Shown: positions 36,875 to 49,344 of the stretch, one piece after another
Layout of the letters: every line of letters begins with the position of its first letter
Numbering within the stretch: position 1 is the stretch's first letter
Source: Cynocephalus volans
Lineage: Eukaryota; Chordata; Mammalia; Dermoptera; Cynocephalidae
Assembly (NCBI RefSeq): GCF_027409185.1
Contig: NC_084465.1
Location: 28,499,864 to 28,563,863 of the forward strand
Reading direction: 5' to 3'
DNA: 64,000 nucleotides
Notes under the pieces: model-generated
The model's database searches: none
Told to the model about the DNA's origin: nothing
What the model saw: the letters and a program-made list of their open reading frames with translations, nothing else
Translations under genes and position numbers: made by a program

Positions 36875-37540
36875 TCATTCATTCAATAGACATATTGGGC
36901 TTCTGCTTTGTGTGAGGCACTGAGTTAGGTGCTAGGATTGCAGAGATAACCTTCCTCTCAAGTACCATGGAAGTAGCATACATAATAAGGGCCCAGAAGT
37001 AGAGTACTTAGGCACACTGAGGGGTTAGGAAGGGCTTCTCATAATTCCTAAATTCATTCTTGAGTTTGGAAAGAATTAGCTAGGGAAAAAGTTTTCAGTT
37101 TGTTACAGAAACAAAAAAATCACGTGTGAATTAAGGATAGGCATGTGAGACAAGGCAATAGCCAAATCAGAAAGGATTTTATGTACCAAGCAAGTAGTTT
37201 GAACTGTATTTTCAAGATTAGAAGTAGCTGTTGAAGGATTTTAAACGGACATTGATATTACTGAGGAGACTGAATTGAAGTACAGTTGGGGAGATAAGAT
37301 TTGTGGTGGGGATATAAGAGCCAGTTTCAGAAATCTAAGTAAGAGCAATAGGGCCTAAATGCAGGTGATGACAATCGGACTATAGAGAATGATACAGATA
37401 CAGTAATTATTTCAGGAATGGAATTTGCTAGGCAGTGAAGATGAGGAAGGAATCTAGTATGATTCCTAGTTTTGGGCATTCTGGTTGGGCAGGCAGGTAG
37501 TACCATTCTTCAAGGTAGGGAATACAGGAGGAGGAGCACT
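36875..37540 (-). repeat. L2 LINE fragment
   Basis: Reverse L2: CATTCAATAGACATATTGGGCTTCTGCTTTGTGTGAGGCACTGAGTTAGGTGCTAGGATTGCAGAGATAACC, then increasingly diverged sequence including CAAGGCAATAGCCAAATCAGAAAGG. Confidence 0.6.
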
Positions 37541-39590
37541 TTTCCAGGGGGAAATGTTGAATTAAAATTTAGATGTGTTGAATTTAAGATGTTTGTGAGG
37601 CATCTAATTAAAGAAGCTTAATAGGAGTAGGATATACAGGCTAGAGGTCAGGAGAGAGATTGCCCCGGGGCCAGAGAGTTAGCAGTCAAGAATTCATGTA
37701 GTGTTGAAGCCATAGGTTTTGAAGAGATTACCAGGAAGAATTAAGAGTCAGCGTATCATACTACCACTTACTTTCTTTTGGCTTATTATGTAATTCAGGG
37801 TAATGTCTACCTATTTCAGTTTTTCATTTGGAAAATGGTGTTTGGCTAGCACTGGTTCTCCGGGTGTGTCTGGTCCCCTGTCCCATTCATGTAAAATATG
37901 TGATGTAACATGTATTTGATACTACTCTTAGGAGTGCTGGGTAATTAAATTGTAATAGTATTAGGAAATGTGACAGCTTACATCTTGTATTCACAGGGCT
38001 CTTGAGATAAAATCTGTAAGACCTATTTTAAAAGATTATTTCTTTGAAAAGTAAATATCTTATTTTTTACATAAAATAATCTATTAGTGTTCTTGGACTG
38101 AACAAGATTTGTTTGTTGAGTTCCATAGCTTTGATCTGTCCAGGAGCTGTCCATGATTTAGTCTCTATTCCTCTGACCAAGGCAAGAACTATGTCTGTGT
38201 ACCTAACCTAGGCAAGAAAACTAGGAGGAAGTCATCTGGCTGATAAGATCCTGATAGAATCTGTCATAATCCATGTGGTAAATTTAAGTAATTTAGTATC
38301 CATAGCCAGAGTCTAAGGAAAAAAAGATGCTATTAAAGGCTGAACACGTAATTGAAATGTATTTATTTTACTTTGCAAAGCTGGACTTTTTGGAGTGGTG
38401 AATACTTAAAATAACAGTGCTTAAAAGTGGTTTCTGCACTGTCATATATGTTCCTGTGGCCCTCAATGGTTTCTCCCCTTTTCATATCCTTTCTGAAGGA
38501 AGAACCTAACAACAAAACTTTTCTTGATCTTACCATCCACATATGCAGTAGAGCTGAAGTGGAAATTTTTGTCTCCTTGAGACTGAAATGAAGCAGCCTA
38601 TATATGACCCCCCACCCCCAGGCCAGTGGGTAATTATGAGTGTATGCAGAATGACTTTTCAGAAACCAGTCCTGCTGGGATTGAAACCACAGAAAGCTTA
38701 GGTCTGTATACCATTTGAGATATTCAAATTTTTTTGATTAACTTTTAAAATCTATCTTTAAAGGGAGGAATTCCCAGCAGACATTTTGTAAGTTTCAGTA
38801 GGGTTAATTTTATGGAAAAGTTCTGAACCCTGAAAACTGAAGTCAATAATAGAAATGATGATAGACCTGAACAAGAAGAAGATAGCTATAATATAACAAC
38901 TTTTTGTTATTCCCATATGATCTATAGTAAAATGAAAAAAAATAAACAACAAAAAAACACTTTTAAAGTTTTCTGTTCTAATGCTTTGAAAATGGTTTCC
39001 TTTTCTTGTTATTAGAATTTTAAATTAATCTATAATAGGTATTAGCAAAAAGCTTAATATCCACATAAAATATAACACAAGGCACATTACTGTCGCACAG
39101 AACCATATTAAATCATAAACTTTAACTAATAACTGTTGCAAATCATTTTTTAAAAATAAATTCACTTAAACATTGAGTTTTTTACCCCTGGCAATCTCTA
39201 CCTACCCATTCACACCTCAATAAATCACAAAGAGATTACTGATGAAGGTAATATGTATATTTAGGTGTTTGAAGGATTGTACAGAAATGAACAGTAGAAT
39301 AGAATTTTAGAATATATATTTCTGCATTGAGAACTTCATCTGCTTAATAGCCTTTTTAATATTTGCTGATACTCATTCTTGCCCTATGCCAACATTTTAG
39401 AGAAATTTTGTTTAGAAATTTCTTATAAGGTTTGTCAATATGTTATGAAAAACAACACATACACACATACACATTCCTTATCCATGTGCTAATGAAAACC
39501 TTGAGCTTATACTGTGTATTTTGTCTAAAGTTAAGTGGTTATACATTATTTGTTTAGCTTTACAAGATGGCTAGACCATGAGAGATGGAA
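37541..39590. other. intergenic DNA, little recognised
   Basis: A weak forward MIR trace at about 37,765-37,850 (TTCAGTTTTTCATTTGGAAAATGG). A T run lies at 39,597-39,610. Otherwise I see nothing that can be named. Confidence 0.45.
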
Positions 39591-40057
39591 GGTAGTTTTT
39601 TTTTTTTTTTAATTAATGTTTTTTCATGTAGTAAAACCCATAGCACTCTTTCATCAACCAGGCCTAATCCACAAACTTAATAAATGGAAAAGTAAAACCA
39701 GCACCTCTTGATTTCCTGGTTTTGTGTTAGTTGGGTGGTGCTGACTTCTGAGTATGAAGATTGTAATAGGAAATAATATTAGGTTCCTGCAAGAAGATAC
39801 TGGAAGAGGGTTGTTGGACATCCTGTGTTAGTATCATTTCCTCATACCTCGAGGCCCTGCCCTATTAAAAAGTTAGATCTAGATGCATGTTGATCTTGTG
39901 TTTGAGCTTAGTTACTTTTGATATATTACTAGTATTTTGTTACTGCTATGTAGTATTCTATAAAGAATTTATTCTATAAATTTGAAAAATAATTTCTAAC
40001 ATTTTTAACCATGTTACTATTTAGAATCAGACTATGACTACAACTAAATTTATCCTA

Positions 40058-40118
40058 TTACCTACTACCACCACTACCACCACCACTACCACCACCACTA
40101 CCACCACCACTACCACCA
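40058..40118 (+). repeat. imperfect (CCA/ACT) trinucleotide microsatellite
   Basis: Runs of CCACCACTACCA-type units, with a higher-order 12-bp pattern ACCACCACTACC. One frame reads as poly-Thr, an artefact of the repeat. Confidence 0.9.
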
Positions 40119-41105
40119 TTTCCCTTCTACTTGCCTTGCTGACTTCATTTTGTCCATGCTACCACCATCACTTTGCTTATTACACAGACTTCAAAGTCCT
40201 CTTTCTTTTAAGTGAATCTGTTCTTGACAGTTTCAGTCTAAGGAGACCTCTTCCTCTGATGATCTTGCAGCATTTATCTTTCCACTTATTATATTATTGC
40301 ATTATTATTAATTACATTGTTCCTATGATTAGACTCTAAGCTCTTTGAGACCCAAGACTAGCAGTTTTACCCTGCAGAATGTAGGGTTATGAATGAATGG
40401 ATCACCATGCCTATCCCCATTCTTCCTGTCCTGTAAGGTATCAGTAAGTTTTTGTTTCTTTTCAGTGTCTTCTACATGCTCCACTTCTACTGGTCTAAGC
40501 CTTCTAGTGCTCTACTTTTGGCTACCTCTGGTTCTGTTAGTATCTTCTGTTTATTAAGATTACAGATGATTTTAAGAGGTTCTTGGGCTAATTTTATGGG
40601 AATAAAGTAATTTTCCAGCTTTTTCCTATCACATGATCCATTTTGAAACTCTTACATAAAAATTCTGCCTCTTTTTACTTTTAATATTTATTGACTTATC
40701 AAAATTTTTGAGAGAGTATATCTTAAAAGCAATAGTTTGGATATGTAAAAAAAGAGGAATCGCTTAACCAGTTTTTACTTTTGATACAAAATAAAAAGAA
40801 AGAATAGAAACACCGACAAGTTAACAAACCTGAATTTTCTTCCCAGACTCTTTTGCTTATTATGCTGTTTTTACAGCCTGATGGGAATGGAGCAGGCAGA
40901 AATGTAACTAATTATGTAAGTCACTGCAAAGTAAAGCTTATAGTTTTTTTGTCACCTGGCATTTTGTATATACAGTCTTTCCAGCAATAATTCTGTTGAA
41001 TTGTAGATAGGGAATCTAGAGATTTATTATAGCCTCATTTTAAAATGTATTGACTGCACAAGGTCACATGTGTAGTTAATAAAGAAGTCAGAAATAGAAG
41101 CCAGC
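40119..41105. other. intergenic DNA, mostly unrecognised
   Basis: A reverse MIR remnant at 41,010-41,105 (TAGCCTCATTTTAAAATGTATTGACTGCACAAGGTCACATGTGTAG). The rest is unrecognised. Confidence 0.5.
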
Positions 41106-41109
41106 CATC

Positions 41110-41480
41110 TCTTAATGATTATTTTAATAGGTAATAGCAGGTACATATAAAAAAAAAACAACAGTAAAAAGAGGTATACTGTGAAAGGTAAGTTTTCTCC
41201 CTACCCCATCTCTTAGTTCTCCCATTCTCTTCCCCAGAAGCAAGAAGTTACCAGTTTCTTGGGCTTTCAAGAGCTGCTTTATGTATATACAACCACATAA
41301 ATGTATACATTCCCCTTCATGCAAATGATAGCATATGTACACTTTTCTGTACCTTGCTTTTTTTCACTTGTTTAAAAATATGTCTGAAAATTATAGAACC
41401 TAGGTATTTTTATTCCTTGGTCCATGAACTTTCCATTTTATTATACTGCCTACCATTTAGACAACTGGTTTTTGTTAGTA
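41110..41480 (-). repeat. old L1 (L1M-type) 3' UTR
   Basis: Reverse L1M pattern: AAAAAGAGGTATACTGTGAAAGGTAAG, AGAAGCAAGAAGTTACCAGTTTCTTGGGC, ATGTATATACAACCACATAAATG, TGTACCTTGCTTTTTTTCACTTG. Confidence 0.7.
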
Positions 41481-42820
41481 TGAATGGACAGAGTATTAAA
41501 TTATTCTTTATTTCCGACATATATATTGAGTACCTGTGTGCAACATATTTTGTATTTCTTTCAGAAAGAGAGGACTCATGCTCATTGACTTATGATAATA
41601 ATGTTGAATTTGAAAAATAATAAGGGAAATTTGTATAATAACTATTTCTGTTAACAAATAGCTCATTGAGATATTTACTTTTCTATTTGAGAAATAAATG
41701 GCAGATAAAGTTTTCAGGAAAATCATTTACCTTTAGACTTGTGTGAAAGAGTTATGGTATATACAAAAGAGTTAATTTCTTTCAGGGCCAATGAGAAGCA
41801 ATGATGTTATAAATATTAAACCACAAATGTTTGTTTCATTTCTAAATTTTAAAATCTCAACCTCATGTGCAAATCACAGAAGTAATTTTTCATTTGTTTC
41901 TCAAAACAGTTTGTACCTGCATATTTTGATCTTCTTAATGTGACTCATGATCACTTGTATAAAAATACACTCAACTTTGATCATTCTGGGTTTATTTTGG
42001 CCAATTTATCTATCTATGCAATTATTGCTTTGTTTTTCAGAGATTAATGGAGCCTGTTAGAACTGCTTGGTTTTAGATTTCATGGACCATATTTTATCAC
42101 AAAAGAAAAATCCGTTAAAAAAAAGTGTCTCATGCCAAATGTCCATGATAAGATTCGTAAAGGTTAAATACTTATATGTGAATTTTACTTTAGTTAGTAA
42201 TCTTGCATTCTTCCTAAAGATGGCAGCATTTCTCAATGTATTATTTACTGGGTAATTCTATTTGAAATAATAGTAATTATTACTCCAAGCATTACTGGTT
42301 GGAAAAAAGTTATTCAGACTACAGGTGTTATTTTCATAACACTACCACAATAGTTAAAATTCAGTAGGAGAACAAGTAAGATTGTATACTTTAGGTTCAC
42401 AGCAATAGTGCAACTTTTATGTGTGTTATTCTCAACCCTGGACACAATGCTAGTGTTTCTTATTGTATTCTGACTTTGTAATTCTTGGTGTAAGATAATG
42501 AACTAAAGTCTTGTCAAGAATTGTGATGTCATGTTAGGATCTTGCTGGATTTATAGGTCTCTCTCCTCTGGGGATATCAGAAAACAAAAACTGACAAACA
42601 AAACACCCCAAACAGAAACAACCCCCTAAGTAACCATGTATTATATGTATTTGAGGACATCTGAAAAGTTTTGATATTTATTCTTTGATAAAAATTTATA
42701 TATTCAAGTTCTACATGAACTTTTTCTTTTTGCTTAGGGTACTAATTCTTTTAATAAGCAAAAGAAATACTGGTACGACTTTGAAAAAACACTGACAGTC
42801 TTCTCTACTATGAAAACTAA
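41481..42820. other. intergenic DNA, nothing recognised
   Basis: AT-rich, no named feature. Confidence 0.5.
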
Positions 42821-42829
42821 GCTCTAAAT

Positions 42830-43430
42830 TCACAAGGTGGTGCTCTGGAGCATGGAGAAACAACACTATATTTTGCTCCTACTCTTTCTGTCATTTTCAT
42901 TTCTAATTAAAAGATTCTTTCTGTCATTTTGTGTGTATGTACGAGGTGAACAGCGGGACAAAGGGCAGCCTAACTCCTTGCCAGGCCTTGCAGGTAACTC
43001 TGACATGGCCATTACTTTCTAAGCTGGCTCTGATTATTGGTTCATCTGGAGAGGTGACTGGGTGCTAGTGGACTGTCACTCTAACCAGCCTCATTGATAA
43101 TTGGTGTATAAATACCACAATGCCAGTTCTTTAATTTGCATTGAGAAGCATCAGGCAGTGGTTTTAATGTTTATGGTTCAGTGCATTTTCTCCTAGTAGG
43201 CAAATCTACATGGAAAACTAAATTATAATCAGAAAGTTGCTCGATAAGCATTGAATTAGTTCTCAGCAAGCTCTGGTAGTGTGATGCATTTATCGTTGCG
43301 ACAGGAATACAGTTGCTACTCTGACCAGGTATTGTTCCATTCTCAGAGCACTCTTTCTTCTAGACCAGGCTGCAGACACATAGCCAGCTTTTGCTTTCTT
43401 GATTTCTTTTGTTACAGAGGTATTATAGAC
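42830..43430. promoter_or_regulatory. candidate conserved non-coding element
   Basis: High-complexity, repeat-free sequence set in AT-rich DNA. It contains a perfect octamer in reverse (ATTTGCAT, 43,134-43,141), homeobox-type cores (TTGATAATTGG at about 43,093, GAATTAG at about 43,253) and a CAGGCAGTGG block. This is the texture of developmental enhancers in gene deserts. No coding frame with family features is seen. Purely an inference from composition. Confidence 0.3.
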
Positions 43431-43514
43431 TATCTCCTTTGACACATTTTTTTTCAATTAAAGTTTAATAAAATTGATTTTATTTAATAACATTGAGGTA
43501 GCATATAAAAAAAC

Positions 43515-43562
43515 AGTCCAATGCCTGACATATAGTAAATAAATGTTAACTATTATTAATAA
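43515..43562 (+). repeat. MIR 3' end remnant
   Basis: CCAATGCCTGACATATAGTAAATAAATGTTAACTATTATTAAT is the MIR 3' terminus. Confidence 0.6.
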
Positions 43563-44218
43563 GTAGAACTAGTGTTGAATCCAAGTCAGCTCGTTACTTG
43601 TAATTTCAAAAGCAGTCTTTTGGGCTATTTCTATAGATGACTGATCTAGCTCATCTTTTACATTATGAGTTACTTTCATGCTTTAATTCTTCTTGTTTAA
43701 TTCTTTAATTTCATTTATCCTTGATGTTGAATCCATGAACTAATTAGGACAATGCCTTTTGACTCTGAATGATTTTTCTAATATCTCATCCTTGAGATTT
43801 TTACTATTTTTAAATTTCAGTTTCTTGCTCCAGAATACTCCATTTCCCAAACCTGGAAGAGATGCTGTCGAAGTTACTGCTCAGCTCCATAATACATTTG
43901 ATTTTATTTCTTCTTTGAATAGATGATGTCAGTTGTAGCCCTTTCCATCTAACTGTGCTTATCTTCATTTCAAGCTCTGGTTAAATTTCTTTTCATAGAG
44001 TGTGAAGTTATTTTGAAAATGGTAACAGCATTTAAATCCTTAGAACAGCAGAATGGGTCATGGGATTGGGTGGTAATGATTGAAAATACAGGGGGAGAGG
44101 TATGATGATGGTGAATTCAGCAGTCAACAGTGATGTTACAGACCTGACAAATACACAATTGACAAAATTGACAAATCAATTTTTTTGGGTGTGAATATGA
44201 TTACAGAAAGGAATGATT
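43563..44218. other. intergenic DNA, nothing recognised
   Basis: No named feature. Confidence 0.5.
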
Positions 44219-44232
44219 CAAATGAGTCAGTC

Positions 44233-44273
44233 CTGGGCCGGCCCGTGGCTCACTCGGGAGAGTGGTGCTGGGG
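44233..44273 (+). mobile_element. tail-less, 3'-truncated SINE fragment (CYN-like)
   Basis: Only the first 38-41 bases of the SINE are present: GGGCCGGCCCGTGGCTCACT, then CGGGAGAGTGGTGCTG. The fragment stops in the region equivalent to the tRNA anticodon arm, with no A tail. A perfect 14-bp duplication CAAATGAGTCAGTC flanks it at 44,219-44,232 and 44,274-44,287. Confidence 0.9.
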
Positions 44274-44287
44274 CAAATGAGTCAGTC

Positions 44288-47185
44288 AGTCACCCCAGCA
44301 ACAATAAGCATTGTCAGCCTTCCCTTTTCTATCCATCTGTGGGATGAGTTATTCTCCTAGAAGTGGCAAAATAGATTTGAGAAAACTGGAGAAATTGCCA
44401 CAGCTCTTTGTGGTATTTGTAAAAATACAGATTATGGTACTCTTTTGAAGCTGGTTGTCTCAGAACCACACTTTGATAACAGAGATAGGAACCATTGTAG
44501 GAGGAACAGATCATTTCAGACTATACTAATCAGGGAAAGCTTAACGAAAGAGACTGGCTTTGGCCTTTGGTCTGGGTCTTGAGAGATGGCCAGCATTTGA
44601 ATAGATGAGAGAAGGGAGAAAACTTTTTTTTTAATGGGTGAAATGCCAAGAACAAAAGCACAGAGGTGGGAAATAATAGTGTATGTCAGGGGAGTGGAGA
44701 TTCAAATAGTTTGGCTTAAAGGTTCTTAAATGTGGTCCATGAGAGAAAATTGAGGCAGTGCTTCTGTCAAATGACATCACTCACTCCAGCCTTGGAAGAA
44801 ATGGGAAGCTAAGCCATTTCTCTTCAGCGTGCAATTGGATGAAACTATTGATGCCTGTCAGTGCATTCAACTTCATATTTTCATGTTGTTTGATGTCATC
44901 AGAGAATTCCATTTTAGAAAACTTTTTGGAAACTGGAAAGACTATCAACATCAAAATAATCACTCTTGCTTTCACTCTCTATTGAATATTAAATAAATAT
45001 TCAAATGGAAGAAAAAATGATAGCACTCTGAGGGCATATGGTGCAGCTATGATGTCAGGCACACAGCAAGGTTTTCCTGCTTTGATGAGGAAAGGATTGT
45101 TGCATGTCACTGTGCCTCTTTACTTTCCATATCCACAGCTGTTACCTCCTTTCCAAGAGGTATTGCCAAGACGTAGGAACAGAGTATTACCACCTTCTCT
45201 ACCAGACAGAAATTTTGTGACTTCCCAAAGGTCATAACTGAACTTGAAGGCAGAGGAAATAATGTGACTTGACTCTAACTTGAAAGTCTTGGAGGAATTT
45301 GGTGTCCAGCATATGAGCTACCTTAACCTGGCAAAGTGTTCTGTATAATTCTGCTTTGGTTCTGTGTACTTTTGTGAGTCAAGGATTTCAGCATTTCTTG
45401 CCATGGTGAAAAGTTGCAATTGGTTATTAAAGATGAAGTATGTGTTGCTATGTCAAAGGCTGTACAACAACTTCAACTCATTTAGGCCAAATCTCATTGG
45501 GGTTTACTACTGAGCAGTTAGAATTTTTAAAATTATGTTTTTTTCAAGAAGTGGCCATTTTTCCTTCATGAAAAATAACAAAGTAAGGGAGGTCTAATCC
45601 TTTGTTAATTTTGCTTTTTTACACAATGCTTAAATTCAGGAAATCTGCTTCTGTGCAGTGAAATAAAGTACATGGTACATGCATTTCTGTGCATGTTTCT
45701 GGAGGCGGAAGTCCATATCTTTGTCAGAATTTCATACTGTTTTTTGACTCCCCTGAAAGGTGAAGAACTATTGATTTAGCTAGTGTGGAGACAAAGGGAC
45801 ACTCTGGATAAATTTGAGCAAAGGAATGACAGAAATTAGAAAGCTCATCTGAAGAATATGTGAAGGAAACCTTTGGCAAGGACGGCAGGGTGATTTAGGG
45901 GTTTAGGGTAGCCCCAGGGTCTGAGTCATCCTAATAATTTGAAGGTAATTTTCTAGATAGAACTTCTCAAAGGTGTTATCTTTTTTGTTTTTAGTGTATG
46001 AGCACAGTGTCCTGAGACATAATAGACACTCCAAAAAATGTCAAATGAAATTGAAATCACCATATGGATAATGAAAGCTGGACTGTAGCACCAATAATAA
46101 ATGCTTTTCTGTTTTATCTATACCTAATCTTGTTAAATCGTTTGATGAATAATAAGGTTTTTGAGAGACAGTGCTTTGTAAAAAGCTCCTACAACCTTCA
46201 TTTTGTTCAGGAGCAGTTGGTTAACATGAATTTTGGCCTCTCAGGATTTGTTCTCTTTGTAAATTTATTTCTGATAATTTTTACTAAAGGTATGCTTCCA
46301 ACTATGATAATTCTACCCAGTACCTTCAGAGGGAAAGAAACTTTTGCAGGATGGTATGATTAATTAGGTCATCATCTAAGTAAGCAAAAAAACATCGAAT
46401 CTAATAAACATCGAATCTTGTGTTTCTTCATTATTGAATAAAATCAACCTGACAACTTTGAGGTCACTTTGTTTTAAAATATATATGGAACATATATTAT
46501 AATGGATCTTCTATCAATTTAACAACAAAGTCCTGGAAGCTCTCCCATATGTTATATTATTATAATTTTATTATCATATTTATGCATTTTCCTGGAACAA
46601 CATTTAGCAAAACAGATTCCCTAGGTATTAATAACTTAAAATTTAAAGTTTGTTGTTATTGGAAGACCAGGATGTTAAATTTAGACTTTAGTTCATTGTA
46701 ATATTTTAGTTTTATTCTCATTGAATTCTTTCAAACTAAAGAGAAAATTATTGAATTGTTGTAAAACATTGGTATTATCTAAAATGTTTGTTTCAAAAGT
46801 GTGGTAAATTTTTCTGTTTATAGCAAACTTTGTATTCTCAAGTTTGTGGAAATTACATATCAAATTACATTTATCAGAAGCTAAGAAAACTTTTTTTTTT
46901 GGAAGCAGAAATGATTAATAGAGTAGAAAAAGGTATAACTTCACAAAAGACAGTTGTTTTGATTAACTATGTAATGTATAAGAGATAAGCTACCCTGTAA
47001 CACTGATTTACTCAGAACTTTTAAGGAAGATAAAGTACTCTGGACTGTCTGTTCATTCTTTAAAATCTTTTGATGTCCACCACATTGCTATACAGTATAA
47101 AATAATTATTTTCATAGATTTGAATTGGGATAAAAATGGAATGGGTACATTAGAATGGAATAAATGGCTCTATTAATATTTTTTA
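44288..47185. other. intergenic DNA, nothing recognised
   Basis: No named repeat, exon or RNA gene in 2.9 kb. Short frames are not supported. Confidence 0.5.
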
Positions 47186-47403
47186 CTCTAAAAATAAAAT
47201 TAAAAATTTGGGATACATATAAATAGAAAAAAGATTACCTGCAGCCTTATCATCGGAGACAACCACTTAACATTCTGGTGTGTTTCTCTCCATGTTTTAT
47301 ATATGTGTGATGTGTGTATATGCACATGTACACACAATGAATATACACACAAACCCATACACACTACAAATGGGGATGAAACATGTTTTCATTGCATATA
47401 TGA

Positions 47404-48943
47404 GAGTACTTCAAAAAATTCATGGAAAGATTCATATTATCTTTATTTATTTATTTATTACGAATATTCATGAGATACAAAGCTAATCATTTCCCCTCCT
47501 GCCCATGATGTGGGGGCCAGATTCATATTGGGGGCATACCCATTACCAGAAATTACTTTTGTACCCTTTGTCCCCTCCCAATTATCCCCCAACCTCCCTC
47601 CCCTTCCCCCTCTCCCCTTGACTCCAATTTGTAGCCCTAGGAATGTTCCCTCCCTCTGTTGGATCATGGCATTACTGTGGTCTTTCTTTCCTGCCTTCCT
47701 TTCTCTCTTAGCTCCCACATATGAGTGAGCACATGCAGTATTTATCCCTCTGTTCTTTGCTTGTTTCACTCAACACGTTTCTCCAGGTTCATCCATGTTG
47801 TTACAAATGGAAGTATTTCATTCTTTTTTATGGCAGAGTAGTATTTCATACTGTATATATGCCACAGTTTCCTTATCCAGTCTTCTTTTGATGATCATTT
47901 AGGTTGGTTCCATATCTTGGCTATTGTAAACAGAGCTGCAATAAACATGGGAGTGCAGGTGTCCCTTCAACATGATGATTTCCATTCCTCTGGAAATATA
48001 CCCAGAAGAGGGATTGCTGGGTCATATGGGAGATCTATCTGTAGTTGTTTGAGAAACCTCCAAATTGTTTTCTGAAGTGTTTGTACTAAATTACAGTCTC
48101 ACCAACAGTGCAGTAGTGTTCCCTTCTCTCCACACCCTCGCCAGCATTTGTTATTCACCGTCTTTTTGATTATAGCCAGTCTAACTGGAGTGAAGTGGTA
48201 TCTCAATGTGGTTTTAATTTTTATTTCCCTGATGACTAGTGATGTTGAGCATTTTTTCATGTATCTGTTGGCCATTTGTATGTCTTCCCTTGAAAAATGT
48301 CTATTCAGCTCCTTTGTCCATTTTTTAATTGGGTCATTTATTTTTTTACTGTATAATTGCTTGAGTTCTTTGTATATTCTGGATATTAGTCCCTTGTCGG
48401 ATGCATAGTAGGCAAAACTTTTCTCCCACTCTGTAGGTTGTCTTTTCACTCTGTTAATGGTTTCTTTTGCTGTGCAGAAACTTTTTAGTTTGATATAGTC
48501 TCATTTATTTTTTCTTTTGCCTCCTGTGCTTTCGGGCTCATGTTCATAAAGCCTGTGCCCAGACCTAACTGCTGAAGTGTTTCACCCTATATTTTCCCTT
48601 AGTAAGTTTACAGTTTCAGGCCTTATACCTAGGTCTTTAATCTGTTTTGAGTTGATTTTAGTGTATGGTGAGAGGTGCATATCTAGTTTCATTCTTCTGA
48701 ATATGGATATCCAGTTTTCTCAGCACCACTTGTTGAAGAGTCAGTCTTTTCCCCAGTGTAGATTTTTGTTACCTTTTCCCAATATCAGATGGCTGTAAGC
48801 CTGAGGAGTGATTTCTGGGTTCTCAATTCTACTCCACTGGTCTGAATGTCTATTTTTATACCAGTACCATGCTGTTTTGGTTACAACAGCTTTTTAGTAT
48901 ATCATATTATCTTTTAATTGTATTTTCCCATGAACTTTTTGAA
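47404..48943. mobile_element. palindromic MITE-like DNA element, split by an L1
   Basis: GAGTACTTCAAAAAATTCATGG at 47,404-47,425 has its inverted partner CCATGAACTTTTTGAAGCAACT at about 48,927-48,948. Removing the L1 and one target copy (47,445-48,914) leaves an element of about 75-80 bp with terminal inverted repeats of about 25 bp, in the style of mariner-type MITEs. I do not assign a family name. Confidence 0.6.
47445..48901 (-). mobile_element. 5'-truncated L1 with degenerate ORF2 C-terminus
   Basis: On the - strand it carries the C-terminal third of L1 ORF2 (a broken frame at 48,099-48,449 with [18 protein letters not shown] and [15 protein letters not shown]) and the 3' UTR. A 13-bp target duplication TCATATTATCTTT lies at 47,432-47,444 and 48,902-48,914. 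Further ORF2 sequence to 48,900 is interrupted by stops, so the copy is dead. Confidence 0.9.
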
Positions 48944-49344
48944 GCAACTTAATAGTATAAATACTTTTCCATATCATTTAGATATTATTCATTATTTCAC
49001 AATATTATTTTAATAGCAGATTAGTATCCACTAGAAGAAAAATACTGTAATAACGAATGCCATATTGTTGGATATAGGGTATTTCCAATTTTTCTTTTTT
49101 CTTTTTGTTTGTTTTTTGCTCTTACAGGTACTGTGCACTGAACACCTTGTATGAAAATTTCGTTTGCTGAATAATTCAGTTATTCTGTTAAGGGGAAATT
49201 CTCAAACTAGAATTTCTGGGTCAAGGGTATTAAACAATTTAAGGGTTTTGATACATTTCCTACATTGCTGAAAAACTTGTGTGAGATTTGAATCGGATGC
49301 TGTGTTCCTCTGACTACCACAGTTGTATCACGTGTGTACATATG

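Larger units (their letters stand above)
47190..49290 (-). repeat. old L1 (L1M-type) 3' UTR split by later insertions
   Basis: The left piece (47,190-47,400: AAATAGAAAAAAGATTACCTGC, GACAACCACTTAACATTCTGG) and right piece (48,945-49,290: ATACTTTTCCATATCATTTAG, TTGGATATAGGGTATTTCCAATTTTT, AATTTCTGGGTCAAGGGTATT) read as consecutive parts of one reverse L1M 3' UTR. The DNA between came later. Confidence 0.6.

Noticed and set aside
40034..40339. ORF with a long threonine run
   Set aside because: The run is the (CCA/ACT)n microsatellite read in one frame.
47404..48943. Autonomous DNA transposon of 1.5 kb with 25-bp terminal inverted repeats
   Set aside because: The interior is an L1 with its own 13-bp target duplication. 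Only about 75-80 bp belong to the inverted-repeat element.
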